A stretch of 64,000 bases of DNA from Paralithodes platypus (lineage: Eukaryota; Arthropoda; Malacostraca; Decapoda; Lithodidae), in the NCBI GenBank assembly GCA_032716605.1, contig CM064573.1, positions 7,767,719 through 7,831,718 of the forward strand. The letters are read 5' to 3'. The first letter of the stretch is position 1. Each line of letters opens with the position of its first letter. The notes below the pieces were generated by a model, which had not been told where the DNA came from, made no database searches, and worked only from the letters and a program-made list of their open reading frames with translations. Shown here piece by piece: positions 48,851 to 60,040 of this stretch. A program made the translations under genes and the position numbers.

Positions 48851-50536
48851 CCGTTACTTTGTCATACAAATACTAAATCAAATTTGATTAATTGTTCAGT
48901 ATCTCTCTCTCTCTCTCTCTCACTATAGGTAACGTGTCTCCCCTCTCATCCGGCTCTTCAATTTCTCATTTCCCCTCCCCACTTATCCATCATGTGTGCA
49001 GTAAATTTGTTAATAAATTGTCTTTCCCTATTATTGTTTTAAAGTCATTAGATTCATTCGGTAAGCTAGCTTTATGTACTATGATATATCAGTGGGTTAC
49101 TGCATTCAACATGCAATGTTCACTTTGTTTATATCTGTTGCAATAATTCCCCTGTAGAATTATTTCCATTTTACTTTTCTAAATCCAATTATTTATATTT
49201 TCTGTGTCTACTTGTATGTTTATATTTCATGTCTTTGCAAATCAAAGCCAAAATCAATAGCTCGCAGACACTGTTGCTGATAAACATTAACTTTTCCTTG
49301 ACAGTCCTTTATAATATCATATACTCCTCTTCTCCCCTTCCTATTCTGTCTCCACCCTAAAATGTGTTCTCTCTCCCCTTCTCCATTATGTCCATCAACA
49401 AATCAATCACTTCAATCAGAACGATAGAGTTTGTAACCAATATGAAACAATAACAACTTGAGATGACTGAATCACTTGTTGAAGTTGTCCATCGGATATG
49501 GAGACAATCATGTAATAATACTTAGTAATTGGGTAGGTAAGGGTAAGATTTGAGAGTTTACTCTAGGCAGAGCTTGGTTGCGGCGCTCATCTCCGTAATA
49601 TTGTTTTTTGGACCTTGTGGTATAACACAGGTGAGCTATCCGGTCTGGTACAGATAAATTAAGAAGTTAGGTAGAAGAATTAAGCATTTCTTGATGGAAG
49701 TAGCGAAATTGGCACACGCAATTAAAGAGGTAATATAATTCCATTTAGATAAAGAACCATCATAGGTTTAGCCTATGATGGCTTTGGCCTCCATCTTATC
49801 AATTAATTTTCATTAGAGCTCTGAAACACTGATTATTGGCCCCAACTGTATACCGTGGTAGAGATGTCAAACTGGTCTCCAGTAACTTGTCTGGACAAGG
49901 GAGCCCACTTATATGCATATAATGTTTAGCTAATGTTGGCCGTTTGATCAGTACAGTCTCCTGTAGTTTATCATCATGCCATAAATCGGTAATAAATGTC
50001 ACTATTTTGCCACTATTTTGTTGAACTACAAGAACCAGTGCAAATCAACTAGTTACCAGTAGCAGTAGTGGTGGATGCCTTGATTTAATTATTTATTATA
50101 TGTTTGAAGTTATGGATATGTATTTAATATTATTATACATGGAATTTGTTGTGTTTCGTAAAACCTACCAGAAGAACACTAATAGGTAAAGTAGAACGCT
50201 ATGTGTTCAGTATGCAGTCTACGAATATGAAAGTGACGTATTCCTCCTGAACAAAGATAGGCAGAGAGGAGAGATATAAGGACTAAAAATGGAAGTGAAC
50301 CGTGAGATTGGGAAGGGGAGAATTGAGAGGGGAAAAATGGTATGGATTGATAGATAGATTGATTGATAGATAGATAGGTGTACAAGGTTGAGCAATGCAT
50401 AGATTATTGAACATGCAAACATTACTACCCCTACCAATACACTGATGTTGTCCTCAGGGGGGGCTCCACCAACGCCTCTCATACCAGTATTCGAGAATGG
50501 ATAATAAGTCGTAGGCGTGTGCATAAACCTTTAACC
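48851..50536. other. AT-rich noncoding DNA
   Basis: Contains a (CT)n at about 48902-48921 and, at 50340-50385, GATA/GATT simple repeats. The segment GAAGTGAACCGTGAGATTGG near 50292 resembles 28378-28410. No gene is supported. Confidence 0.55.
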
Positions 50537-50608
50537 GTCCTGGTGGTGTAATGGTTAAGGTGGCAAAAATATGTGTGTGATAACCCGGGTTCGAATCCCG
50601 GTGGATCA
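50537..50608 (+). tRNA. tRNA-like sequence, probably a pseudogene or SINE head
   Basis: A strong B box GGTTCGAATCC (50588-50598) lies in a perfect 5-bp T stem (CCGGG/CCCGG, 50585-50601), and an A-box-like TGGTGTAATGG (50544-50554) sits at the right distance in a D-arm-like GGTGTAATGGTTAAGG. The acceptor strands do not pair (the 3' strand would be TGGATCA, but no matching 5' strand exists) and no convincing 5-bp anticodon stem forms between 50560 and 50580. I therefore cannot assign an anticodon. Pol III promoter elements may still work. Confidence 0.5.
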
Positions 50609-51390
50609 TATATACTTTAATTAATTTCATTGGGGGTGTGGTGGTGAGATTAATAAAAATAATACTTATCGGGTGTAAATATTAAGTCCTAATATATTGA
50701 GGATGGAGGTTATGGCAGCTGGCAGACTCCGGGTTGGTGGCCACAACATTAACTTGGGTTAGGGTCGCATTAACAAAAATATATTTAAAGGTAGATGTAT
50801 TAACTATGCTTAACTCGTATTATTCATAAACTACCCATTATATTGGCTGGTAATTGGCAACTAGCACTGTATTAGGATGACGTTATGCAAGCTTTATTAG
50901 AACTGCTTCTGCCAGTAGCAAATATAATCGTAAACTAATCATTATAAGTCATGTTATATGGTCAACCTAACTAGTATTTTGGCTGTTATATAATATATAG
51001 ACACAATACGTTATTATCCCCACCCTCTTCTCTCTCTCTCACTGTTCAGTAACCCCTCTCATCCGGTTCATCAATATAATATTCCCATCCCCACTTGGTC
51101 ATTGACCTCTCCCGTTCCCTTGAGCCCTTTTTAGGGAGAGATTACCATCTGTGTTGTTATAGTCACCATGTTGTATACCTCGTGATGTATCCTGTTTGGC
51201 TACCAGTGTTGTACTGAACCATTTCAGAATACAATGTTGTTTATCATTCTACTATTCTGGCCAGCATTACCCTGAGCGTCACCTTAGGGTTGACAGTGCA
51301 AGGTATTGTTTCCGTCCATGTGTGTGTGTGTCTGTCTGTCTGACTGTAGGTTATCTGTTATAAAAATCGCCACCTGTAAGTGGCACTGAT
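50609..51390. other. AT-rich noncoding DNA
   Basis: May include the body of a tRNA-derived SINE immediately after 50608, but no tail or target duplication was found. Confidence 0.5.
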
Positions 51391-51475
51391 TAGCGTGTCT
51401 CCCATCGGTAATTTGTGTAGGGTTTTCCCCCCTAGATAGGTTGCCCGCCAAGGCCATCGAGTCCCATCTACCCGG
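51391..51475 (-). repeat. Family F repeat unit, minus strand
   Basis: In reverse, GATGGGACTCGATGGCCTTGG and CTAGGGGGGAAAACCC match the units at 16055-16185. It lies immediately against the ~62-bp minisatellite. Confidence 0.75.
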
Positions 51476-51975
51476 AAACACCCCTTTCAGATACCAGGGG
51501 GACAGCTATCACCAGAGACACCCATATTACAGGGGGGGGACACCCCTTTCAGATACCAGGGGGATAGCTATCACCAGAGACACCCCTATTACAGGGGGAC
51601 CACACCCCTTTCAGATACCAGGGGGACAGCTATCACCAGAGACACCCCTATTACAGGGGGACACACCCCTTTTAGATACCAGGGAGACAGCTATCACCAG
51701 AGACACCCCTATTACAGGGGACACACCCCTTTTAGATACCAGGGGGACAGCTATCACCAGAGACACCCCTATTACAGGGGGACCACACCCCTTTCAGAAA
51801 CCAGGGGGACAGCTATCACCAGAGACACCCCTATTACAAGGGGACCACACCCCTTTTAGATACCAGGGGGACAGCTATCACCAGAGACACCCCTATTACA
51901 GGGGAACCACACCCCTTTCAGATACCAGGGGGACAGCTATCACCAGAGACATCCCTATTACAGGGGGACCGCCTA
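51476..51975 (+). repeat. ~62-bp minisatellite, 8 copies
   Basis: AGATACCAGG (AGAAACCAGG once) occurs at 51489, 51551, 51613, 51674, 51734, 51796, 51858 and 51920, spacing 60-62 bp. Unit core: CAGCTATCACCAGAGACACC then CCTATTACAGGGGG. The 186-codon open frame through it is an artefact of the repeat. Confidence 0.95.
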
Positions 51976-52145
51976 ACACCATAGACAACCCTAACCTATA
52001 GGGGAAGAGTGGAGGAGATGTACCCGAACTCTTGCTGGAGAGCCCAGGGACCCTGACTCATACATCAGGGGGAAGAGGGTGTAGGCTGTGCCATTCAGGG
52101 CTGGGGACTGGTCAGTGCAGGAAAAGGACCTTGAAGCCCCACACT

Positions 52146-52238
52146 ATGAAGGGAACCACAGTGCGCAAGAGGGCCATGGAGGACGAGGAGTTCAAGCAAC
52201 CCGACTCCTCCGAGTCCCCCAGGACTCCCTCACACACC
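52146..52238 (+). CDS. Candidate coding exon upstream of the CSD gene
   Basis: ATG at 52146 opens a frame MKGTTVRKRAMEDEEFKQ, then PDSSESPRTPSHTI, with mostly G or C third positions, ending at the donor-like ATAG|GTAGGCCC. The peptide is charged then Ser/Pro-rich, as in disordered nuclear protein N termini. The frame is open upstream to at least 52032 as well, so the true start is uncertain. If spliced to the acceptor at 52990, it would enter a different frame from the CSD protein (see findings). It could be a first exon of the CSD gene (as 5' UTR), an exon of another gene, or chance. Confidence 0.35.
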
Positions 52239-52990
52239 ATAGGTAGGCCCTCACCATAACCAATACCAATCCCCACACCACCTACCCCTTCTCATCCTCC
52301 CCCACTCACTTGCCCTGCATGTGAGTCTGTTCACAACATATCTGGAGAACCAATGAATGCATGTTGACGTTACTTAGCCACCTCCTTCATTCGGTACCTG
52401 AAAGGATCATGTTAATAATTCGTCAATATTGGAAACCCCCAGCTTCCCCCCTCTTGGACCACTCTCAATATGTACATTAGAAGCTTTTGTTCAATAATCA
52501 TGATAGTTAGGTACTAGTTCTTGGTTAGTTGCGAACCTCACACAAAAATGTTCGAGATGATTGGATAACCATATTGAGGGGTGAGGATTTGTCCCCCTTA
52601 CTATACCACGGAATAATACAAGTTTGGGTGTATTCATTGTGGCTTTAAAGTTGCCACATAAGCTTTTGTATTTGTTACTTTGAAAGTGTACTTACCGGTA
52701 CGTCTGTCTGTTTGTTTACACGATATGTAGAGTATAATGATTGTATTTCAACCAAAGTTTGTCAATCCCTTCCTTCCGTACCCCCAAAGTATCTTATTAA
52801 CTATTACTCTCAGCTATCGCCATACAATATTATTCAGCTCAAGAAATTCGATCACGATGCATGTCCGTATTGTCTTATTTTGCATGTGTTCTCATTTTCT
52901 AAGAATAAAACATATACAATTTTCTACATCCATGATTCCTTGGTGTACTGAACTTGTTCTTGTATATCTTTCTCTCTATCTACCTTATAG
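52239..52990 (+). other. Probable intron or intergenic spacer ending in a splice acceptor
   Basis: AT-richer than either flank. It ends in a pyrimidine-rich TTTCTCTCTATCTACCTTAT with AG at about 52989-52990, a good 3' splice site 178 bp upstream of the CSD start codon. Confidence 0.45.
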
Positions 52991-53168
52991 CTGAAGGTAA
53001 CTGTCAGTGCAGTGTTGTGATCCACACACCAGGCCATCACCCAGATCATGGTAGCCAACTCTTAACCCACTCAGCCAGCCAATTAATCAGAGAATCAATT
53101 ACAGTTGACGATTCGACCGACCACCGACCGACCACCTGCCTCTCCACTCGCTTTGTACCACCACTACC

Positions 53169-54269
53169 ATGGCCACCAGCAATACCACAACCAGTGGTAA
53201 AGTTAAATGGTACAATTTTAAAGCAGGCTATGGCTTCATTACCACAACCAACAATGAGGATATATTTTATCACCATTCCAATATCAACAAAAACAACAAA
53301 AGCAGCAGGAAGGCCTCGTTGGAGAATGGCGAATCATTGGAATTCGACATCTATTCCGGGAGGAAGGGACCTGAAGCCATTAACATCAAAGGCCCTGAAG
53401 GAGCCCCAGTCAAGGGCTCCTCATTCTCCCTCCGGAATCATCCACCAAAGGCGACAACAACAACTGCAGCAGAAGGGGAAGCAGTTCTAAGGGCAAAGAT
53501 CTATGCCTGCATTCAATCAGCTATAGCCATCGCTGGTTCGGATGAGCTTAGAATTTGCCAGCTGATCCCCTATCTGCTGCAGTACAACAACCTGCCTACA
53601 ATCATCATTCCTCCGGAGGCTTTCTCTGCAACTCCAACAACCACCAAGAGGAAGTCACCAAAGAGGAAGCAGCCCACCAAGACCCAAGAAGACCCAGCTC
53701 CACCAAAGAAGCCGAGGAGTGCTCCAAAACAACAACTGCTTCTGCCAAGACCTCTCAGTCTAGACAGAAGCCAAAAGGGGCACTCCTCCACAACATCAGC
53801 AGCTTCAGCTTCAACTTCAATTAAGGAGAAATCAACACCATCATCACCAACACCGGAGTCGACCTGCCATCAAATGGAGACACAGCAATCGGATGAAGAA
53901 GACTCCGAGGAAGAAGAGGTGGATGTCGAGCTACTGGATGCTGAAGAACAAGAAGAAGACAAGACCTCCTCTACTCCGATCCAGTCTACCACCTCATCAC
54001 CAGAACCGACCATCATGACAACTCCTCTCCCTCCTGTTCTAACACCACAAGTTGTGAGGGAGAAGCAGCCAGATTATGACCCAAACTTTGCTTATGTGAC
54101 AGATGAACAATTTATAAGTTTTGCAGAAGACCTTGAAACTTGTACTCTAGCTGTAATAAAACAAAAATACCCCTCTACCTGGCTACATGAGTCGAGACTA
54201 ACACCGGAGGGCAGAGCACGCGTATCGAAGGTTAAGAATCATATGAAAAAAAAAAAACTTAATAAATAA
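53169..54269 (+). CDS. Cold-shock-domain (Y-box type) nucleic-acid-binding protein, 366 aa
   Basis: Residues ~9-80 form a cold-shock domain: GKVKWYNFKAGYGFI contains the RNP1-type aromatic patch and EDIFYHHS the RNP2-type patch, followed by GESLEFDIYSGRKGPEAINI and a GPEGAPVKGS extension like that after the CSD of metazoan Y-box proteins. CSDs of this class bind single-stranded DNA or RNA, and Y-box proteins act in mRNA packaging, translation and transcription. Residues ~160-190 hold KRKSPKRKQPTK and PPKKPRSAPK, likely nuclear localisation signals. Residues ~240-270 are strongly acidic (DEEDSEEEEVDVELLDAEEQ). The last ~60 residues (DPNFAYVTDEQFISFAEDLE through YPSTWLHESRLTPEGRARV to a KKKK tail) look folded but match nothing that I recognise, and there are no Arg-rich basic islands or zinc knuckles as in YB-1 or Lin28. 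The start ACCATGG is a strong Kozak context, the coding part has no intron, and AATAAA overlaps the stop (54261-54266). It could be a spliced-UTR host gene, a retrogene or a domesticated element ORF. Confidence 0.85.
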   Translation: MATSNTTTSGKVKWYNFKAGYGFITTTNNEDIFYHHSNINKNNKSSRKASLENGESLEFDIYSGRKGPEAINIKGPEGAPVKGSSFSLRNHPPKATTTTAAEGEAVLRAKIYACIQSAIAIAGSDELRICQLIPYLLQYNNLPTIIIPPEAFSATPTTTKRKSPKRKQPTKTQEDPAPPKKPRSAPKQQLLLPRPLSLDRSQKGHSSTTSAASASTSIKEKSTPSSPTPESTCHQMETQQSDEEDSEEEEVDVELLDAEEQEEDKTSSTPIQSTTSSPEPTIMTTPLPPVLTPQVVREKQPDYDPNFAYVTDEQFISFAEDLETCTLAVIKQKYPSTWLHESRLTPEGRARVSKVKNHMKKKKLNK

Positions 54270-55020
54270 CTAGAAATCCACCAAGAATCTTCAGCTTCAC
54301 CATCCGCTTCATAAACAACACCATCTCCCACCTTCACCAACATCAACGGCCTTTCCACACCACCAGCACCACCTAGCACTCCACAAGATGCACTGATACT
54401 CGTCGACTACTCTTACTTATCACATCCAAGAATCACCAAAGAATTGCAAGGAGGACGGCCCTCCACCTTTTACTCTTCAACTTTGCTCTTCATTTCCATC
54501 TTTACTTCTCTCTAATCCTTAGAGACCTCTCACCTCCCCAACCTGTCTATCCCCCCACCAGTCTAGTCTAGTCTAATTACAGTTGGTGGTGATGTGGGTT
54601 CCCCTCTGGTAGTAATTGTTATAGATGTGGTCTTTAATTAGTCTGGGTGTTGTGGTGGCTGTCATAATTGGCACCAGCTGTTATGAGGCAAACATGTTTC
54701 TATTGATATCAGAGGGTCTGGTAGATGTTATCACCACTCTTTAGTGCCTGCAACTAAGGCTTATGTTATGACGAGCAAGTCTTATATGTCACAGGTGGGA
54801 CAAGTGGTGTTGATGAGACAGATGTTGTTTTTGAGACAAATGTTGACTGCGACAGATGACAGTTTGTTCGGTTAAAGTAAACTATTTAATGATGTTAAGG
54901 AGGCAGGCAAGAAGGTTGTCAGGGAGTGAGAAATGTTATTAGAGTATGGTGTGATAATGTAAGGAATATGTTGCCATGGACAAAACAAGAAATATCAGTT
55001 GGTCTGGAATGCAAATATAC
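54270..55020. other. Probable 3' UTR, then noncoding DNA
   Basis: C/A-rich sequence similar in composition to the CSD coding region continues to about 54580, consistent with transcribed 3' UTR. A frame of about 66 codons at ~54305-54513 (includes DALILVDYSYLSHPR) is not thought to be translated. Beyond 54600 the sequence is ordinary noncoding. Confidence 0.45.
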
Positions 55021-55026
55021 ATTGGG

Positions 55027-55395
55027 TGTGAGGAATGTGGTGAAGATTGGTAGTGATTGGATGAACAAGTAAATACATCAAGTACCGAACAATCTCTCCA
55101 TCCAGGTAGATAAAAAAAGTTGTCTAGATAAAAAATATGGTCAAGGTGGGAATTATTATTTCCGGAGAACAATGTTAAGTTGGATTGAGTCAAGCTGTGG
55201 GTTAAAATCATATAACGTTCATCATTAATTAGTGTGAACCAAATGTTTTGGGGTGTATTATATTAATAAATTATGAATACTATGTAATACATCCCGTGGT
55301 ATATACGTTGTGTGCTGCAACATATGTTCGACAATAGGTTCTTATGTTACACTCAGCCACATTGGAAATGCATTTGGGGACCCCAGGAACCAACC
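55027..55395 (+). repeat. Family D fragments
   Basis: GGAATGTGGTGAAGATTGG near 55032 matches 18778-18796. TGTTACACTCAGCCACATTGG near 55342 resembles 56762-56782. These are scattered pieces of the composite repeat. Confidence 0.6.
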
Positions 55396-56057
55396 ATTGT
55401 ATTGGAGGTGTGTGAAGGATGGCAAGAGGAAGGAGGAAAATGGTATTTCAGAAATGGAGGAGGACAATATATGGAAATGCTGACGAGAAAAAGGACTGCA
55501 ATCCTTGTTTGACATTTTATAAGAAATTTAATACTTTCTTTTCGTAGACTTTTCTAAGTGAGTAATATCATACTTTGATTGGTGAAAGCCAACATATTAA
55601 ATATGTTTTGTGTTAAGTTTAAAACTAAAAAACTATTGGTGTTGCTCTTTCTTTCTTCTTTATATTTGTGTATACATATTTATCTTTTTCATTGCTTCCC
55701 TTTTTATCCAGACATGTGACACAATGTTTTCAAATTATTTCTTCAGCTTTCCATAATCCAATGTTGGCTATACATATAAACACTTAATATATGCAATCTA
55801 GCGTTAATTACTTTTCTGTTGGCCTTCCAAATATTTAAGTGCATGGCATTAAATCATCTACAATATATCCAATCCCAACAAACAAACAAGAAGACTCAGA
55901 GATCCGATTTAGTAAATTAGTGTTGGTATTGTGGTTCTCCTCCACACTGATGCCTTTCCTACATTATGGTAAAGGTTTCCACAAACTCTGTGGTGTTGTG
56001 GAACCTTTCACGGATATTGAACCCACAATATTAGAATTGGTCTGGTACTTTGGTTTA

Positions 56058-56560
56058 GCCGTTTTCTGACTGTACCTTTATCATAATTCTTATTTCTAAC
56101 TTTTTTCTTGAGAGTGGTGAAGGCAGTGGGGCCATAATGGTGTGCCCCATGTTTCCCTAGTGTCTTACTCTCACAGCCCACTGGCACAAGTTGGCCTTTC
56201 TCTCTCTGGCGTAGGGATGCGGCGACCCCACCGCCCGCCACTTTGGTGGTGCAATCAGCCTCTGGAGCAGTGGACCACTGGTTCCTATTTCCAGAAAATT
56301 CCTGTGCTTGGTATGCTTCCAGCCAGGGCCCCACTGGGGTAAATAAAATAGCAAAACAGTGGTGGAACTGCCATCCGGGTGAGGGACTGCTCTGGGTCTG
56401 CTCCTTCAGTGTTCATGGTTATAATCCACTTAGTGGAAATGGCACTGTGGAGTGGGTCAGTCGGGGCATGTCTGGGAGCCTGGAGGCAGTTTCTGCCATG
56501 GCCATCCCTTTTGGGGCGCTTCCTCTGGAAGCGAGGCGTCAGATTTGATGATGATGATGA
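56058..56560 (+). mobile_element. 503-bp SINE-like retroposon with (GAT)n tail
   Basis: It is flanked by a perfect 20-bp duplication TGGTCTGGTACTTTGGTTTA (56038-56057 and 56561-56580) and ends in (GAT)5. Just before the tail is the stem-loop CGCTTCC-TCT-GGAAGCG. It is GC-richer than its surroundings and has no coding capacity that I can support. The long duplication with no visible decay indicates a recent insertion. Confidence 0.85.
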
Positions 56561-56739
56561 TGGTCTGGTACTTTGGTTTACGTTTTATTCTTTCTCTTTT
56601 CACTCCACAACGTGAGCTCATAAGAGAGAGAGAGAGAGTGTGTGTGTATATCACATGAAATCAAATGGAATCAAATATTGTATACAGTATAACTGTGTCT
56701 ATAATATATTTTGTTGTATATATATTCTATGCCACAGCA

Positions 56740-57330
56740 TCTATTTCACAATAGGCTCTCATGTTACGCTCAGCTCCTTTGGAATCACGTTTGGAGAACC
56801 TTGAACCGTGCATTGTGCTGGGGAGGGGGAGGGGGAGGGTTGGCGAGAGAAGAGGAGGAGGAGTGGTGGAAGAGGAGGAGGAAGAGAATGAAGAGTTGGG
56901 GAGAGAGTGCATACGGAGGAGGGCGAGACAAATAAAGAGTAGGAACAGAAACAACATTGACATTCTGCAATAGAGGAGGGAAAGAGATAGGGGTATGTGG
57001 AGGGTAGAGTGTATGTGGATGTTAGAATATTGGTATGTGGAGGGTAAAGTGTATGTGGATGTTAGAATAGTAAAGAAAATAAAGAAGATATATGAGCAGA
57101 AGGGGTAAGTATAAATTATATATGGAATTCTTATAGAGCTTTAAGGAGAGAATGTGTGAGCAATGCAAAGAAGATGTAATGTTACACTGAAGTTTGTTAT
57201 GGAAGTTGTACACCAAATCCTTTTTCTCTAAATTTCCGAGATGATGCGGCTCGAGTCATATTTTATTCTAACTCCTCCATAAAGCTCACTTGAGTTTAAT
57301 GTGTCTGCAGCTAAGAGCATTCTTGAAACA
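56740..57330 (+). repeat. Family D fragments (second module)
   Basis: 56830-57190 matches 18880-19235, including CATTCTGCAATAGAGGAGGG. This copy has its own tandem duplication of GGTATGTGGAGGGTA (about 56990 and 57032), different from that in the other copy. 57220-57320 matches 27125-27235. Confidence 0.78.
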
Positions 57331-59995
57331 TGTAAGCTTTTATGAATACCCTCTCGCTATCCTTATGTACTTGACAAATATTTAAGGATGGGTGTTCTTA
57401 CTTTTGGAACAACTTGGAAAACACTGACTGAATATACGAAATATTTTATTTCAAAGAACCTGAAGCTTACCTAATGTATAAGATACAAAATAGGTATATA
57501 CTAATATATATGATGTGTCTTTCTAGCATGATCTTGATCATTTCATAAATATAGATAAATGCATGCATATTTATATGTACACTAAATGTGAATCATGGTG
57601 CCTATAATAATCCTATTGACACTAAATTGTCACTTTACAAGGTATGTTCGTCAAACAATAATATTACGTCTCTCCTTGTTCAGATTTTATCACTTAGCTT
57701 CTCCTTCATTTCCGACCTTTACACAACATCTGGCCACGAGCAGCAGCACTCGTCGGAGTCAAAAATAGGAATAGCAACTCGCTATAAAAAACATTGTTCT
57801 TATAACTTTGGCCAGCCTAATGTGTTGACAGGTTCAGTTGTGTAATTAGGGTTGATGTAACAGGTATATTTAAAATGCTTGATTGTACAAAGGTCTTTCA
57901 TGTAGAGTGATAAAGTAGACAATGGGATCGGTGTTTGAAGTTGTACAAGTAGAAAATTATGGGACAATAAGTCAATTATTTTTAGTTACATTAGTTACTT
58001 AGTAATTACACACGACATATAACATTTCCAAGCCTCTTATAATATGTTATACAGTAAATACATACACATAACCTAAGATATAAACTCTTGATATATGTGG
58101 TATAAAATACACTCCCCAAATCTTTCGATAGCAGAAATAGAATTGTACTATTAATCTTCGTTATCTATAGGACGATAAAGGATGACCGGGCACAGATATA
58201 CACATTCAGGAAAATACCAATGAACCTTTTAGTCCCTCTTTTATCAATTCAATTTTAGACAGTCTGGTATCAATCTTATGGGTGGAAGGAAGTGATGGAC
58301 ACGAGAGGTGGACGGAGAGGAATTAGAGTTCCCAGTTAATGTCAAATGCCTTCTGAAAGTATTTTATTAAGCATACAAGAAGATTTATAGTGTGGCAGAA
58401 AGGCGACATAATTATAAAGAGTATTACTGGTCTTAATTATCTTGATATATACATGGGTTTCATCACGTATTAAAGTACACTCTTTCATGTTGTACCTTGT
58501 CCCGGTAGTTTCATCATTATTACTCTTGTATTTTGTTTTATCTCACCCTCTGATTTTCCTGACTTCCCAAACAGAGCTCGGCTATTATTTAAGCTTTCAT
58601 ATAAGTTATTCCTGAGGTACGTTCGCAGAGACTAGTTTAAAATGCCAGAGGTTAAAAGTTGGCCAAAGTTTCTGTGAAGCTGCTGAGCAAAAGGCTTGTT
58701 AGGAAACCATGACTATTTAATCATTGTTATACATTATAATTATATTTGCCTCCATTGCCTTGTATCACTACACTTTATTTCATGTTCCTTGTTTCTTTTG
58801 GGCTTTTCAATTGCTGTTTTATTGTATTGATATTTGACAGTTATATAGTTTTACTGAAATATATGCCTCTTAATCGTCAATTTCTCAATCCACTAGTGAC
58901 TAGTCTATATTAACAAAACTTGATGCTAGCTTTGTATTTTCTTCGTTCCTTAGATCCGTGTATTTCCATGTGTTCATCTTCCATTGCTGCCATATATATC
59001 CTCCTTTTCATCTTTACGTTTATCACTCTATGTTGAATTGGTTTAACTTATTTCTATCTTTCGTATTAATGTCGTTCCTTTATTAATATTCACTATCTCT
59101 GTCTCTTGGCTTTTCTTTTTTCCTTGCTAAACAAACGTATCCCTTTATTTTCTTCCTTTCTTTCACTCATCCCTGTTAAACATACCTTTTAGACCGTCCT
59201 ACCCATTTCATCGAGTTATTCTTTTCCTTCATTAATTAACATGTTCTTCTTTCCCCATTGGATGAATTATTCTTCCTTCTAGCCATCATCCGTTCCTGCC
59301 CTACTATCCCCCCTGCTCTCTCCTATTCACCCAGACAATCTCCCCAGGTTGTCACCAGCTTCTAGTGTTAACGCTACGATGATATTTGAAGTGACAGTCC
59401 TCCTCTGCCTCCTCCTCCACCATCTCACTATACTGACACCTGAAATTCATCAACACGAGCATCAACTCATAAGTTTTACCTCGCTACTGCTCTCACTATC
59501 ACAATACACATGTGAGGATCAGAGAGAGAGAGAGAGAGAGAGATTTATGATCACACTTTATCACGGTGTTCGCTTAAAGTTACCAACCCCTCCCCCGAGG
59601 ACACGCAAAACATTTACACATTCATTTTACCAGCATAGCGGATTTGGGGTTTAAGATGAGATACTATGTCCACATTCATTATCCAAGAATATTTAATAGA
59701 GACTAATTTGAGTTTGTAAGTAAATGTTTTGATGGATCTTATTGCAAGCAACAATGTTTGTGTGTATATGTTTAACCGCTTGTATACGAGAGTACTATCG
59801 TGTGTGCGTATTTTTGTGATTGTGTGTATGTATGTGTGCTTGTGTATGGGTTTGTGTGTGTGTCCTGCATGCAATGGTTTGTCCCACTATGCCAATAAGT
59901 TAAGGACAACTTTTGCATACTGTTAGATCAATGTTGAGATCTGTAAACGGGAAGTTAATTCACACTCGCAGTACAATGTGTATACAGTATATATA
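57331..59995. other. AT-rich noncoding DNA
   Basis: An acceptor-like TCTCTCCTTGTTCAG at 57669-57683 precedes an open frame to 57845 (contains SGHEQQHSSES), and a signal-peptide-like frame starts at 59391 (MIFEVTVLLCLLLHHLTIL). Neither is supported beyond being open. Confidence 0.45.
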
Positions 59996-60000
59996 TATAT

Positions 60001-60039
<39 letters not shown>

Positions 60040-60040
60040 T
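59996..60040 (+). repeat. (TTTA)n microsatellite
   Basis: About ten TTTA units. Confidence 0.95.

Noticed and set aside
51441..52001. 186-codon repeat protein with PITGGPHPFQ-type units
   Set aside because: Translation of the ~62-bp minisatellite. Unit length changes (60-62 bp) shift the apparent repeat, and there is no promoter or splice context.
54305..54513. Downstream ~66-codon frame after the CSD gene
   Set aside because: No start codon in good context; composition matches a C/A-rich 3' UTR.
59391..59560. Signal-peptide-like ORF MIFEVTVLLCLLLHH
   Set aside because: It runs into a GA microsatellite, and no splice or homology support was seen.
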